NCBI GenBank assembly: GCA_028818995.1
Contig: JAPPMR010000479.1
Coordinates: forward strand, 1 to 16,734
Direction of reading: 5' to 3'
Length of the DNA stretch: 16,734 nucleotides
DNA from: Candidatus Poribacteria bacterium
GTDB lineage: Bacteria; Poribacteria; WGA-4E; WGA-3G
Part shown: in pieces, positions 1 to 7,433 of the stretch
Layout of the letters: every line of letters begins with the position of its first letter
How positions within the stretch are numbered: the stretch's first letter is position 1
Program-made: the position numbers and the translations under genes
Notes under the pieces: model-generated
Told to the model about the DNA's origin: nothing
Database searches by the model: none
What the model saw: only the letters and a program-made list of their open reading frames with translations

Positions 1-519
1 GACTACGTTTGGTAGGCGGTCAGAACCCGGTGGCAGATCAAGCAGAAGATAATCTAACTCACCCCATTCCGTGTCGCCGATAAACTCCCGTAGTGCCCCT
101 ACCTCCATTGTGGAACGCCATGTGAAAGCGTCCTTTTGTGTGTGTGCATTCCACAGTACCGGTGCGTCATCTTCAGACAGGAGCAGATCCATTGAGATAA
201 TCTTAGTGCCGAGAGGTGTGATAGCTGGTTTAACGCCTGTCGGAGCATATTCAAGCGTTGTGTTGCGAACGCCCATCATCTTGGCAATTGTTGGACCGTT
301 GATGTCTGCATCAACGACGCCGACTGCAGATCCCGCTAACGTCAGCGCGGTAGCAATGTTGGCAGTAATAGCACTTTTGCCGACACCACCTTTCCCACTC
401 ATAATCGCGACAGTATATTTTACAGAGGCCAGTCGTTTACTCAGACGGTTCGCTTGCGCTGTGACTTGCCCGATAATGTTGGAACCGGCATCATCCGGGA
501 GTTCCTTGTAACTTTTCAC
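1..519 (-). CDS. mrp: Mrp/Nbp35-family P-loop ATPase, 3' end cut by window edge
   Basis: Reading the minus strand from a GTG at 519 gives 173 codons without a stop, running off the window at base 1. Seen: a deviant Walker A motif SGKGGVGKS (residues 41-49), VVDADINGPT (68-77) and a switch II/Walker B-like LLLDLPPGSD (158-167). These are hallmarks of the Mrp/ApbC/Nbp35 branch of the SIMIBI ATPases, which as a family bind and transfer iron-sulfur clusters in the cytosol. About 33 residues precede the ATPase core, and there is no room for the N-terminal DUF59 domain many Mrp proteins carry. The segment NAHTQKDAFTWRST (about 123-136) looks longer than the usual 'PVIWRGP' turn. The GTG overlaps the stop of the upstream propeller gene (GTGA), suggesting translational coupling; no clear Shine-Dalgarno is seen. 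The frame stays open upstream, so the start is likely but not certain. The C-terminal CxxC region lies outside the window. Confidence 0.88.
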   Translation of the reverse strand, partial: MKSYKELPDDAGSNIIGQVTAQANRLSKRLASVKYTVAIMSGKGGVGKSAITANIATALTLAGSAVGVVDADINGPTIAKMMGVRNTTLEYAPTGVKPAITPLGTKIISMDLLLSEDDAPVLWNAHTQKDAFTWRSTMEVGALREFIGDTEWGELDYLLLDLPPGSDRLPNVV

Positions 520-1790
520 TTTTTCTGGCCGATAGCATATAAGGCATCGTAACTGCGCAAGTAGAGTGTGCCGTTTGCAATAACAAGCGATGCAGCGACG
601 GTTTCACCAATTGAATTGGTCGCAACAATTTCAAATTCTCGTCCTACCTTAACAACATTGACAATACCATTTCGAGCTGTTAGATAAATATAGCCATTAG
701 CATAGACGGGAGAAGAGCGGTGCAGCTGACGGTTTATTCGCTTCTCATAGAGTTCTTCCCCTGTTTTCGCATCAAGACAGATAAGGGTGCCTCTTTCTCG
801 GCACAGATAGACCAATCCATCATGGATCAGTGGTGAAGGCACATCCGGCGTGCCATCTTGGAGTTTCCAGATTTGCCATTCAGTGTCGGTGATATTGCCT
901 GTTCCTGATGGGTCTAAACCCAAAACGGGGCCGTTTTTTGCTGAAGGAACGACAATAAGTCCTTCCTTTGCTACAGGTGAAGCAACAAGTCGGAATGAAC
1001 CGTTATAGTTTTCCAAGGGATTCAAACCACCACATCGCCAAATTTCGTTTCCATTTTCAAGATTATGTGCAGTGACATAGTCTGCACCATGCACAACAAG
1101 GAATTCGCGTTCAGCATCACGGTAAAGAATTGGGGAGGTGTAAGCTTGTTCACTTTCTCTCCTTGCATCACTTTCCCGTTCATGTTTCCAAACCTCTTCA
1201 CCGGTCATCTTGTCAAGTGCAAGGACTAACCACGCGTTACTGTGAATAAGTGAAATGTATAACCTATCTTTATAAAGCAGCGGTGTCGTCGACATAATAA
1301 AATAGAGATTGAACTTGCCGTAACGCCCCTCAAGGTTTGTTTTCCAGACTTGATTTCCTTCAAAGTCGTAGCAAGCAAGATCACCCGTTCCGAGGAACGT
1401 CCAAACATGTTTACCATCGGTTGTTGGAGAGGGAGCAGCAAAGTTTACTTCATCACCGCGGGCGGTCCGGTTACCTTGTGCTAAAGTGCGTTTCCATAGT
1501 TCCTCACCTTTCGTACTGACACACATCAGGACAAGTTCTCTTCCGTCAGCAGAAGTCAGGAAAATTTTGTCTCCCCACACAATCGGTGTAGAAGCAGCTT
1601 CACCCGGTAGTGGCAAACGCCATCTGACATTTTCGGTTTGGCTCCACTGGATCGGCACATCGGTTTCCTGGCTTATTCCATCGTTGTTTGGTCCTCGCCA
1701 TTGATGCCAGTTTTCAGTAAAACCACTACTAATTAGGATAAGAAACACAAATAGAAAAACCAACGCGTTACTGACAATATATCTTTGCAT
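516..1790 (-). CDS. Secreted PQQ-like beta-propeller repeat protein
   Basis: 424 residues. A hydrophobic N-terminus (about residues 8-22) looks like a signal peptide, followed by WHQWRGPNNDG (28-38), a motif typical of large families of exported PQQ-like/BamB-like propellers in Planctomycetes- and Poribacteria-type genomes. Repeating blade signatures are visible: GEELWKRTL, GNQVWKTNL, GEEVWKHE, GNEIWRCGG and GEELYEKRI, each the Gly-x-x-x-Trp turn of a beta-propeller blade. The start is supported by a strong GGAGG at 1797-1801, six bases upstream of the ATG. I see no catalytic residues that would prove a quinoprotein dehydrogenase, and most members of this family bind no PQQ, so the function (binding/scaffold or enzyme) is open. 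It sits 72 bases downstream of an unrecognised gene and overlaps the Mrp-type gene by four bases. Confidence 0.88.
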   Translation of the reverse strand: MQRYIVSNALVFLFVFLILISSGFTENWHQWRGPNNDGISQETDVPIQWSQTENVRWRLPLPGEAASTPIVWGDKIFLTSADGRELVLMCVSTKGEELWKRTLAQGNRTARGDEVNFAAPSPTTDGKHVWTFLGTGDLACYDFEGNQVWKTNLEGRYGKFNLYFIMSTTPLLYKDRLYISLIHSNAWLVLALDKMTGEEVWKHERESDARRESEQAYTSPILYRDAEREFLVVHGADYVTAHNLENGNEIWRCGGLNPLENYNGSFRLVASPVAKEGLIVVPSAKNGPVLGLDPSGTGNITDTEWQIWKLQDGTPDVPSPLIHDGLVYLCRERGTLICLDAKTGEELYEKRINRQLHRSSPVYANGYIYLTARNGIVNVVKVGREFEIVATNSIGETVAASLVIANGTLYLRSYDALYAIGQKK

Positions 1791-1862
1791 GACAAACCTC
1801 CACTTTTAAACAACTGTTTTGTAGTTCGTTGTGATATTGTGGGTCATTTACTTTACGAAATT

Positions 1863-2291
1863 TCAACGATTCTCGTCCGTCCATAAACCCCTATCAGGAC
1901 CGTTCCACTGGTAAGAAACTATTTTTGATAAATCTCCAACGTTGTACTCTGGGAACTTATATTCTGCCTCTATAACGTAACCTTCGCTTGTGAAAATAGG
2001 AAATTCAAGATTGGTAAGTGAATCAACAGGGTCAATTTCCAACCATACATCAAGATCACCGATCACTGTTTTATAAAAAAAGTCAGCAGAATGGCTTTCA
2101 TGTTTCAGAATCATGATAACGCCAGATTGTCTGACAATACCGTTAGATGAGCGTACTTTTAAACCTACGACAAGATCATCTGATGGTGGCGGATCTGATC
2201 TTAACTTAAACCATAAACCTTTGCTTGATCCCTCTGCTGCCCCTTCATTTGGACCAAGTATCTGGAAAGTAATTGTCGGAATCTCAGCCAT
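1863..2291 (-). CDS. Hypothetical protein, probably beta-rich, 142 residues
   Basis: I do not recognise this protein. It has no signal peptide, no membrane segment and no cysteine. Its sequence alternates short hydrophobic stretches with polar turns (for example ITFQILGPNEG, LVVGLKVRSSNG, DLDVWLEIDP), which suggests a beta-sandwich. It ends in a tryptophan-containing tail (YQWNGPDRGLWTDENR). The ATG lies 14 bases after the stop of the USP/PCP_red gene, so the two are probably cotranscribed; a weak GGGTG precedes the start. It has normal length for an intact small gene and codon use unremarkable for the region. The following gene begins 72 bases further on. Confidence 0.72.
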   Translation of the reverse strand: MAEIPTITFQILGPNEGAAEGSSKGLWFKLRSDPPPSDDLVVGLKVRSSNGIVRQSGVIMILKHESHSADFFYKTVIGDLDVWLEIDPVDSLTNLEFPIFTSEGYVIEAEYKFPEYNVGDLSKIVSYQWNGPDRGLWTDENR

Positions 2292-2305
2292 AATTTACAC
2301 CCATT

Positions 2306-4222
2306 TTAATTGTCTTGGATATCACCGTTATTAGACTGTTGGTAATATTCGCCCAACACTTCGTTTGCCAGGCTTCTGCCATCTTCAATGACACGCGCGG
2401 CAAAATCAAGGGAAATCTCAGAAATTCCAGCCTCTTGGGCGCGCTGTTCAATACGGGTTTGGGTGATATTTCGCATAAATCCTGCGGGGACTAAATTCAA
2501 CCGTTCCACTGCATCTTCTGTCCATTCAAGGATACTTTCAATATTTTCAGTTCTTTCAGTGTCTTGAGATTCAGTTTGCACTTGCATGGCTCTGAGTTCA
2601 GGAGCATCTTCACGGACAGCTGCGGCTTCACCCATGCTATCATCAATAATCTGGGTGGCGAATTCATTTGTGATCGTGCCAATCTTTTGTGATCGTGCAG
2701 ATTTTTCGATGCGTGCTTTAACATTGCGCCGCATATAGCCGCGTGGTACGGTACGCAGTGCTTTCTTTGCTTGCTCAGACCATTGCAAACGAACACCGTC
2801 AAATGTTTCCTCCTCTTCAGTACCGCCTTCGTCAACTGCGATGTGTTCAATGGAATCTTTGTCAACCATCTGAAAACGTTCTGGTGGAGAACTACAGACA
2901 GGACATTTTACAGGTTGTTGATTATGTGCGGCGTAGCCACATTCCCCACAGATATAGGTCTGCACATCACCTGCTTCCAAAACTTTCTGCTCTGCGATCT
3001 CTTTAGCAACACGGGTCAGTTTTTCAGAGGAGCGTTGCGGCATAATCGCTTCCATCGCTTTGTCAATAACGCTTTCAGTAATAACTGAATGTCCGCGTTC
3101 AATGGCAAAGCGGTGTACTGCAGTTTTCGCAATGCCCCGCACCAATGGGGGGGCTTTCTCCATGCGATCCATTGCTTCCTGCGTCCAAACAAGGGTTTCT
3201 TCTGCTTTTACATCAATTTGAGGGAAATAACGTTGGCTTGACAACAGCACGTTACAGGGAGCAAGCCGTAAAAGGTTTTCAGCTGTGCTGCCAATGTCCG
3301 AATCTTGTTCATTATGGACACCAATTCTGCCTAAAACGAGTAGCCACGGGTTAGTTTTTCGGGTGTATTGTAGTATTTTTTCATAAGCTTTTCCATCAAG
3401 GAGTGTGATTTTTAATTTATAGTCGTGATCTTCTTTAGCAATAGAACGAGCAACTTCAAGATGTGATTGATATATTTTAGCGAGACCGGTATCTATTACC
3501 TCTTCGTGCAGCTGCTCTTGTTCTTTAAATCTAAATGTTCTGGCGGCGCGTTCTGTTAGGACATTTACAACGGAATTAAAAACAATGTAGTGCAGATATG
3601 GATCGTATACGCCTACTGCTTCCACCTGTTTATTGAACATCTGTCCTAGACGAATTGCTGTTTTCAGTCCAAAAAAAGATTCAGGACTTCCGTCAATTCC
3701 AACGAGAATATTGCCAGATTGTTCCTCAATAGGGTCAAGGTTGCGGACAACAAGCGTATCAGTTGTAATGCGGCGGACAACCCGTTCACAGACACCACCA
3801 ATGAGACTATCCTTGACAGCACCCATTCCGAGTGCGCCCATAATCACCAGATCGTAATCACTTTCGTTGATGTCCTCAACCAGTTTAATATAGTGCTTAC
3901 CTTCAGGCATCTTCGGTTCAAACGGAATCTCAAGCTTTTCACACTTCTTTTTCATTACCTCAAGATAGGAATCTGAAATAAGCTGAAGTCCCATGGTAAT
4001 GAGTGTGTCGTGGATGCGGCGCTGCTTTTCGAGTTCTACCTCGTCCTGATACTCCTCTGGCAGCGTATATTCCATCTGCTTGAAGCGAACATCGTGCATT
4101 TTTGCCGCGTAGACGTGAGATCCTACCAATTGCGAACCGAATTTCTTTGCAAATTCAACTGCTAAGTTAATACTGGCATCTGAATAGTCTGAATTGTCTA
4201 CCGGCACGTATATCTTTTTCAT
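2306..4222 (-). CDS. Universal stress / triple PCP_red / rubredoxin-like fusion protein
   Basis: 638 residues, cytosolic (no signal or membrane segment). Seen in order: a UspA-like domain (1-161) ending in GALGMGAVKDSLIGGVCERV, which resembles the ATP-binding Gly-rich loop; a second UspA-like domain (about 170-330) starting NILVGIDGSPES, with a more degenerate loop (GRIGVHNEQDSDIGSTAENL); a first PCP_red-like segment (346-393, WTQEAMDRMEKAPPLVRGIA...); a rubredoxin/zinc-ribbon-like knuckle with C425, C428, C440 and C443 (YICGECGY...KCPVC); and two further PCP_red-like segments (481-530 and 567-614), each starting W-[ST]-E-x-A and followed by VP-x-G-[YF]-M-R. PCP_red is the small helical domain also found at the C-terminus of the DPOR subunit BchB; its role outside that enzyme is unknown. 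AAGGAT about five bases before the ATG supports the start. A redox- or stress-sensing role is an inference from the domains and the respiratory neighbourhood only. Confidence 0.85.
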   Translation of the reverse strand: MKKIYVPVDNSDYSDASINLAVEFAKKFGSQLVGSHVYAAKMHDVRFKQMEYTLPEEYQDEVELEKQRRIHDTLITMGLQLISDSYLEVMKKKCEKLEIPFEPKMPEGKHYIKLVEDINESDYDLVIMGALGMGAVKDSLIGGVCERVVRRITTDTLVVRNLDPIEEQSGNILVGIDGSPESFFGLKTAIRLGQMFNKQVEAVGVYDPYLHYIVFNSVVNVLTERAARTFRFKEQEQLHEEVIDTGLAKIYQSHLEVARSIAKEDHDYKLKITLLDGKAYEKILQYTRKTNPWLLVLGRIGVHNEQDSDIGSTAENLLRLAPCNVLLSSQRYFPQIDVKAEETLVWTQEAMDRMEKAPPLVRGIAKTAVHRFAIERGHSVITESVIDKAMEAIMPQRSSEKLTRVAKEIAEQKVLEAGDVQTYICGECGYAAHNQQPVKCPVCSSPPERFQMVDKDSIEHIAVDEGGTEEEETFDGVRLQWSEQAKKALRTVPRGYMRRNVKARIEKSARSQKIGTITNEFATQIIDDSMGEAAAVREDAPELRAMQVQTESQDTERTENIESILEWTEDAVERLNLVPAGFMRNITQTRIEQRAQEAGISEISLDFAARVIEDGRSLANEVLGEYYQQSNNGDIQDN

Positions 4223-4231
4223 AATGTATCC

Positions 4232-4510
4232 TTACTCGTCTACTATTTCTGTCTTATCATAAGGTTTGTAGCGCGAACCGATAAAACCTCCGAGGATATG
4301 CGCCAACAGTGTTGCGGGCCATAGGTACACTATTGCGGTTTGCCATTGCCAATCAAGGACGAAACGTCGTACTACAATATTAAGCACAATTGGAATATAT
4401 AAGCATCTGCTCCAAGGACGACTGAACTTTTTATACCGCACACGAAAAAATCCAAACGGGAAATGAACTACAAATGCTGCGATGGAAATTAATAGGTTCA
4501 GATCCTTCAT
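4232..4510 (-). CDS. Small membrane protein coupled to SCO
   Basis: 92 residues with about three hydrophobic segments (roughly 5-22, 37-50 and 57-78) and basic connecting loops (FRVRYKKFSRPWSR), ending in a charged tail. I do not recognise a family. Its ATG overlaps the TGA of the SCO gene by four bases (ATGA, 4507-4510), so translation is probably coupled to SCO, and its stop lies nine bases before the ATG of the USP fusion gene. A link to oxidase assembly is suggested only by this position. It has no obvious metal-binding cysteine or histidine cluster. Confidence 0.72.
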   Translation of the reverse strand: MKDLNLLISIAAFVVHFPFGFFRVRYKKFSRPWSRCLYIPIVLNIVVRRFVLDWQWQTAIVYLWPATLLAHILGGFIGSRYKPYDKTEIVDE

Positions 4511-5142
4511 TTTTCGAGAAGTGTTTTGACATCTTTACGTAAACGCTTCATCGCAGGTTTGCTGCGACTATCGTAGTAGTCGTAAATTTTTCCATTTGGC
4601 ACCACAAGAACAAACCTTGCGCTATGAGGGAACCCACCTCCATGTTGTGCTGCAGACAATTTAAAACCATCGTTCGCCAATTGGTAAATCTGCTCCTTTT
4701 CACCTGTTAGAAAATGCCACTGTTGTTTGTCAGCACCAAATTGCGCTGCATAACGCGAGAGAACTTCTGGTGTGTCCCGCTCCGGATCTACAGTAAAGGA
4801 AACAAAATAGACAGCTTGTGTGTCAAATTCTGATTGCAGTTTTGCCATTTCCTGCGTCATCACTGGACAAATCGTTGGGCAGTGGGTGAAAATAAAATCG
4901 GCAACCCAAATTTTCCCTTGTAAATCGGATAAACCTAACGTTTGTCCTTGCTGGTTGGTCAGACTGAAATCGGGAACGTTTGCGTAAACTACTTCTGGTG
5001 TTTGTTCCTTTTTTTTTAAATAAAATGGCAACAAATTGAAAATAGCAATACTTATAATAATGAGACCTAATATAATCCACGGCAGCGTGCTTTTATCAAG
5101 TTTGCGTTGCTCTTGATCACGGTTGTCAGTCTGATTCTCCAT
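4507..5142 (-). CDS. sco: SCO1/SenC-family copper chaperone for cytochrome oxidase
   Basis: 211 residues. A single N-terminal membrane anchor (about 20-40) leads to a thioredoxin-fold domain on the outer face of the membrane. The copper-binding residues of the SCO family are all visible: C88 and C92 in FTHCPTICPVM, and H173 in GGFPHSARFVLV. VDPERDTPEVL (118-128) is also a standard SCO motif. The family delivers copper to, or reduces, the CuA site of oxidase subunit II, matching the ctaC gene in this cluster. The length is normal. An AGAAGG lies rather far (about 11 bases) from the ATG, so ribosome binding looks modest. The gene follows ctaF by 44 bases and overlaps the next small gene by four. 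Confidence 0.95.
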   Translation of the reverse strand: MENQTDNRDQEQRKLDKSTLPWIILGLIIISIAIFNLLPFYLKKKEQTPEVVYANVPDFSLTNQQGQTLGLSDLQGKIWVADFIFTHCPTICPVMTQEMAKLQSEFDTQAVYFVSFTVDPERDTPEVLSRYAAQFGADKQQWHFLTGEKEQIYQLANDGFKLSAAQHGGGFPHSARFVLVVPNGKIYDYYDSRSKPAMKRLRKDVKTLLEK

Positions 5143-5186
5143 AATTGCTGCGCCTTCTGCAGACAGAATATAGCACCTGCTAAACC

Positions 5187-5522
5187 TTAGTGAGCCGTAG
5201 TATCAACGACCTCTGCTGGTTTTTCAATCCCTTCGTGCCGATTATCTGATGTAAGATCGGGCATCAGCATAATTACAAGGAAAACACAGATAAGAAAAGG
5301 CGTGATTACGATTACTGCCAAAGTTCGTTTTTCAAGCTTAAGATGCATGAAATAGGCAGCAACTAAGAATGCCTTACCGCATGCTAAGCCGATCAATAAG
5401 ATGGCTTTTAGGACGATTGAATATTCAGGAATTGCTACTACAATTTCAATTACAGTCAATATAAAAAGCCACAAGAAAATATACATGTATTTTGGATGAT
5501 CTTTGTGTTCGTCTTGAGCCAT
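5187..5522 (-). CDS. ctaF: Cytochrome c oxidase subunit IV
   Basis: 111 residues with three predicted transmembrane helices (about 12-31, 37-57 and 67-88). The segment AAYFMHLKLE (55-64), between helices two and three, is characteristic of bacterial subunit IV (CtaF/CoxD/CyoD-like), and the C-terminal 20 or so residues are hydrophilic. This subunit is accessory: it holds no cofactor and helps stabilise the core. A strong AGGAGG lies eight bases before the ATG. It follows ctaE directly (12-base gap), the classic order in aa3 operons. Confidence 0.93.
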   Translation of the reverse strand: MAQDEHKDHPKYMYIFLWLFILTVIEIVVAIPEYSIVLKAILLIGLACGKAFLVAAYFMHLKLEKRTLAVIVITPFLICVFLVIMLMPDLTSDNRHEGIEKPAEVVDTTAH

Positions 5523-5534
5523 ATTTATGTCCTC

Positions 5535-6185
5535 CTACAGTAGATAGATAAAGGTGAAAACCATAATCCAAATGAGGTCAACAAAGTGCCAATAGAGTCC
5601 GACAATTTCTACCTCATGGTTAAATTCTGCTGTGTATCTGCCGCGCAACCCATGTATCAATATCACGATCAGATAGATCACCCCACCTGTGACGTGTAAC
5701 CCGTGGAAACCTGTGATGGCATAAAAAGTAGGACCAAAAAGTGTTGAACCTGCAATAGCACCACCTTTTAGCCCGTGCTCAGGGAGACCAGTGAGCGTTA
5801 ACCCATGTTTAATCAGGTGTGTCCATTCATACACCTGCAGTCCAAGAAATATAACACCACCTAAGATAGTTAAGGCAAGGAACGTACACATTCGAGATAC
5901 GTTACCTTTTTGAATTGACTCTAACGATTTAACCATTGTCACGCTACTGCAAATCAATAGAAACGTCATAAAAGCAGTCAGGTTAATACCGAGTATGTCA
6001 CTTGGTGGAACCCATCCAATTACACCAGCACCTGCCCGGATTGCTGCATAAGCCGCAAGCAGCGCACCAAACGACATGGTATCGCCAATCAGGAAAATCC
6101 ACATGCCGAGTTTACCGAGACTATCGGGCGTAAGCGAAGGTTCGTATACGTCTTCAGTATGTTCTAAAGTGGTAGCTTGTTCCAC
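5535..6185 (-). CDS. ctaE: Cytochrome c oxidase subunit III (main copy)
   Basis: 216 residues with five to six hydrophobic helices. Family motifs seen: LGMWIFLIGDTMSFGALLA (26-44), QVYEW (117-121, with the conserved glutamate E120), TGFHGLHVTGG (158-168) and YWHFVDLIWIMVF (198-210). Subunit III carries no metal; it supports the proton-uptake side and the stability of subunit I. The chosen start is GTG at 6185, because AAAAGGAG lies nine bases upstream and the first internal ATG (residue 28) would remove part of helix one. It is paired with ctaF downstream and separated from its shorter paralogue (7434-8003) by a methyltransferase gene and a mini-protein. Confidence 0.94.
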   Translation of the reverse strand: MEQATTLEHTEDVYEPSLTPDSLGKLGMWIFLIGDTMSFGALLAAYAAIRAGAGVIGWVPPSDILGINLTAFMTFLLICSSVTMVKSLESIQKGNVSRMCTFLALTILGGVIFLGLQVYEWTHLIKHGLTLTGLPEHGLKGGAIAGSTLFGPTFYAITGFHGLHVTGGVIYLIVILIHGLRGRYTAEFNHEVEIVGLYWHFVDLIWIMVFTFIYLL

Positions 6186-6217
6186 TATACTAAACTCCTT
6201 TTCTATTGTTTAGATAT

Positions 6218-6243
6218 TGCCTCATAAAAAGCATTCAGAGGCA
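6218..6243. repeat. Weak stem-loop TGCCTC/GAGGCA between methyltransferase and ctaE
   Basis: Six-base inverted arms TGCCTC (6218-6223) and GAGGCA (6238-6243) flank a 14-base loop in the 98-base gap between the methyltransferase stop and the ctaE start. No T-run follows on the minus strand, so it is not a standard terminator. Its TGCCTCAT arm recurs in the better hairpin at 15689-15708. The gap also holds AT-rich sequence that could contain a promoter for ctaE, but I cannot identify one with confidence. Confidence 0.35.
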
Positions 6244-6283
6244 TTTGTCCACGCTAAAATTTACGAATAGATTATAATAATTA

Positions 6284-7171
6284 CTAATGAGTACCCGCTT
6301 GAAGTCGGGCATCCGCAATTGCTGCAATTTCACTATCAATCTCAAACCCGATAAAATCTCGTCCTTCTTTACATGCCGCGATCCCTGTAGAACCAGATCC
6401 TGCAAAGGGATCACACACGACAGTACCTTCTGCAGAGAAAATTCTGATTAAGTGCCGCAATAAAGGCACTGGTTTGGCAGCAATATGTCCAAACTTCTCC
6501 CGAGGTTTAGATACAGGTATGACAGTTCCTGGAAAGCGGTTGTTCTCCACAACTGGGTCTGATACGTCAATGAGTCCGGTCTGGTGTTGCATCCAATTGT
6601 CTACGAACGTGCCTTCACGGGGAGACTGTGCAAGAATGATAAGTTCCATTTGTGGCTTGAGTTGCGGTGTTTTCCTGCCGCCCAAAGCCTTGATTATTTT
6701 CTCCTTTTCATCTACCGGTAAGTCTCGTTTTCTGACAAAATGGTCTTGTGTAAATGCTTTTGCCTGTCCTTCGTATCGCCACGCTAACATATCCGGAATT
6801 TCAAAACCGGCATCCTCAATTGCAAGCGTTGCCCGATGCGAAAGCCTGGGATGTGAAAAACAGAGTACAAACCCGCCCGGCTTGATTATACGAAACCACT
6901 GTTCCGCAATCGGTTTCAAAAATCGGTATAGATTCCGTCCCTGTGCGGGATCAAACTTCATTCCAACAGGGATTCCGCCGACTACGCCTTTTTTGAGTCT
7001 TGATTTTATTCGTTGTGTATCCCAACTGTCGTCCATTCCATCAAGAAAATAGGGCGGGTCCGTTAGAATGAGAGACACACTTTGCGGTGCAATCTTAAGC
7101 ATCCCTTCTCGGCAGTCAATACACTGAATCCAAGAACTGACACTTTTCTTATTTGTAGCACCGCTTGACAT
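6284..7171 (-). CDS. Orphan beta-class DNA methyltransferase (N6-adenine or N4-cytosine)
   Basis: 295 residues. Motif IV, DPPY (38-41, in LILTDPPYFLDGM), comes before the SAM-binding motif I, DPFAGSGSTG (254-263), which is followed by DFIGFEID (272-279). This IV-then-I order defines the beta class of amino-methyltransferases (HinfI, RsrI and CcrM type). The segment FSHPRLSHR (105-113) and the middle region (about 130-215) probably include target recognition. DPPY fits N6-adenine methylation, though it does not exclude N4-cytosine. The length is normal and no catalytic residue is missing. AAAAGGAA five bases before the ATG supports the start. No restriction endonuclease gene is seen in the window, so it looks like an orphan. 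It sits in line with the oxidase genes (25 bases after the CPAC mini-protein), an unexpected place for such an enzyme. Confidence 0.92.
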   Translation of the reverse strand: MSSGATNKKSVSSWIQCIDCREGMLKIAPQSVSLILTDPPYFLDGMDDSWDTQRIKSRLKKGVVGGIPVGMKFDPAQGRNLYRFLKPIAEQWFRIIKPGGFVLCFSHPRLSHRATLAIEDAGFEIPDMLAWRYEGQAKAFTQDHFVRKRDLPVDEKEKIIKALGGRKTPQLKPQMELIILAQSPREGTFVDNWMQHQTGLIDVSDPVVENNRFPGTVIPVSKPREKFGHIAAKPVPLLRHLIRIFSAEGTVVCDPFAGSGSTGIAACKEGRDFIGFEIDSEIAAIADARLQAGTH

Positions 7172-7195
7172 ATTTTTCCTTTTGAGGACAGCGTT

Positions 7196-7423
7196 TTACG
7201 CATTCAGGTTTCTGTTTGCCCGGCGGTAATGATAGAACACACTACCACCGATAATTCCAAAAACCGTGAACGGCATCGCCATCATAAATAGCACACTCCA
7301 ATTAAAACCTCGTGCAATCGGTTCGTCAAGGTTTTTACAAGCGGGACATGCCTCAAGTGTAACCGGAATGATTATGCCTGCAATCCCAACAAGTAAAATC
7401 CATACGAGAATTTGGCGAATCAT
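7196..7423 (-). CDS. Small CPAC-motif membrane or secreted protein in oxidase cluster
   Basis: 75 residues starting MIRQILVWILLVGIAG. The N-terminal hydrophobic stretch (about 4-21) is a signal peptide or first helix. It is followed by ACPACKNLDEPIARGF with a Cys-x-x-Cys pair, then a second helix (about 43-62) and a basic tail (YHYRRANRN). The frame is open up to 7513, but the ATG at 7423 is preferred: GGAG lies a few bases upstream, and longer versions would extend across the end of the preceding subunit III gene and lose the signal-like start. CxxC beside an oxidase suggests a role in copper handling, thiol redox or assembly, but that is inference; I know no named family. Confidence 0.75.
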   Translation of the reverse strand: MIRQILVWILLVGIAGIIIPVTLEACPACKNLDEPIARGFNWSVLFMMAMPFTVFGIIGGSVFYHYRRANRNLNA

Positions 7424-7433
7424 AACATCTCCA

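Noticed and set aside
71..511. Plus-strand open frame of 146 codons
   Set aside because: It is the antisense shadow of the Mrp-type gene, whose minus-strand reading gives SGKGGVGKS and DLPPG motifs; the plus-strand product has no recognisable feature.
2306..4222. Photosynthesis (DPOR) gene, suggested by the PCP_red-like segments
   Set aside because: There is no nitrogenase-like BchB core, and no other chlorophyll-pathway gene is visible; only the small helical domain is shared.
6474..7052. Plus-strand open frame of 192 codons opposite the methyltransferase
   Set aside because: Fully antisense to a gene with intact DPPY and DPFAGSGSTG motifs; composition is that of a shadow frame.
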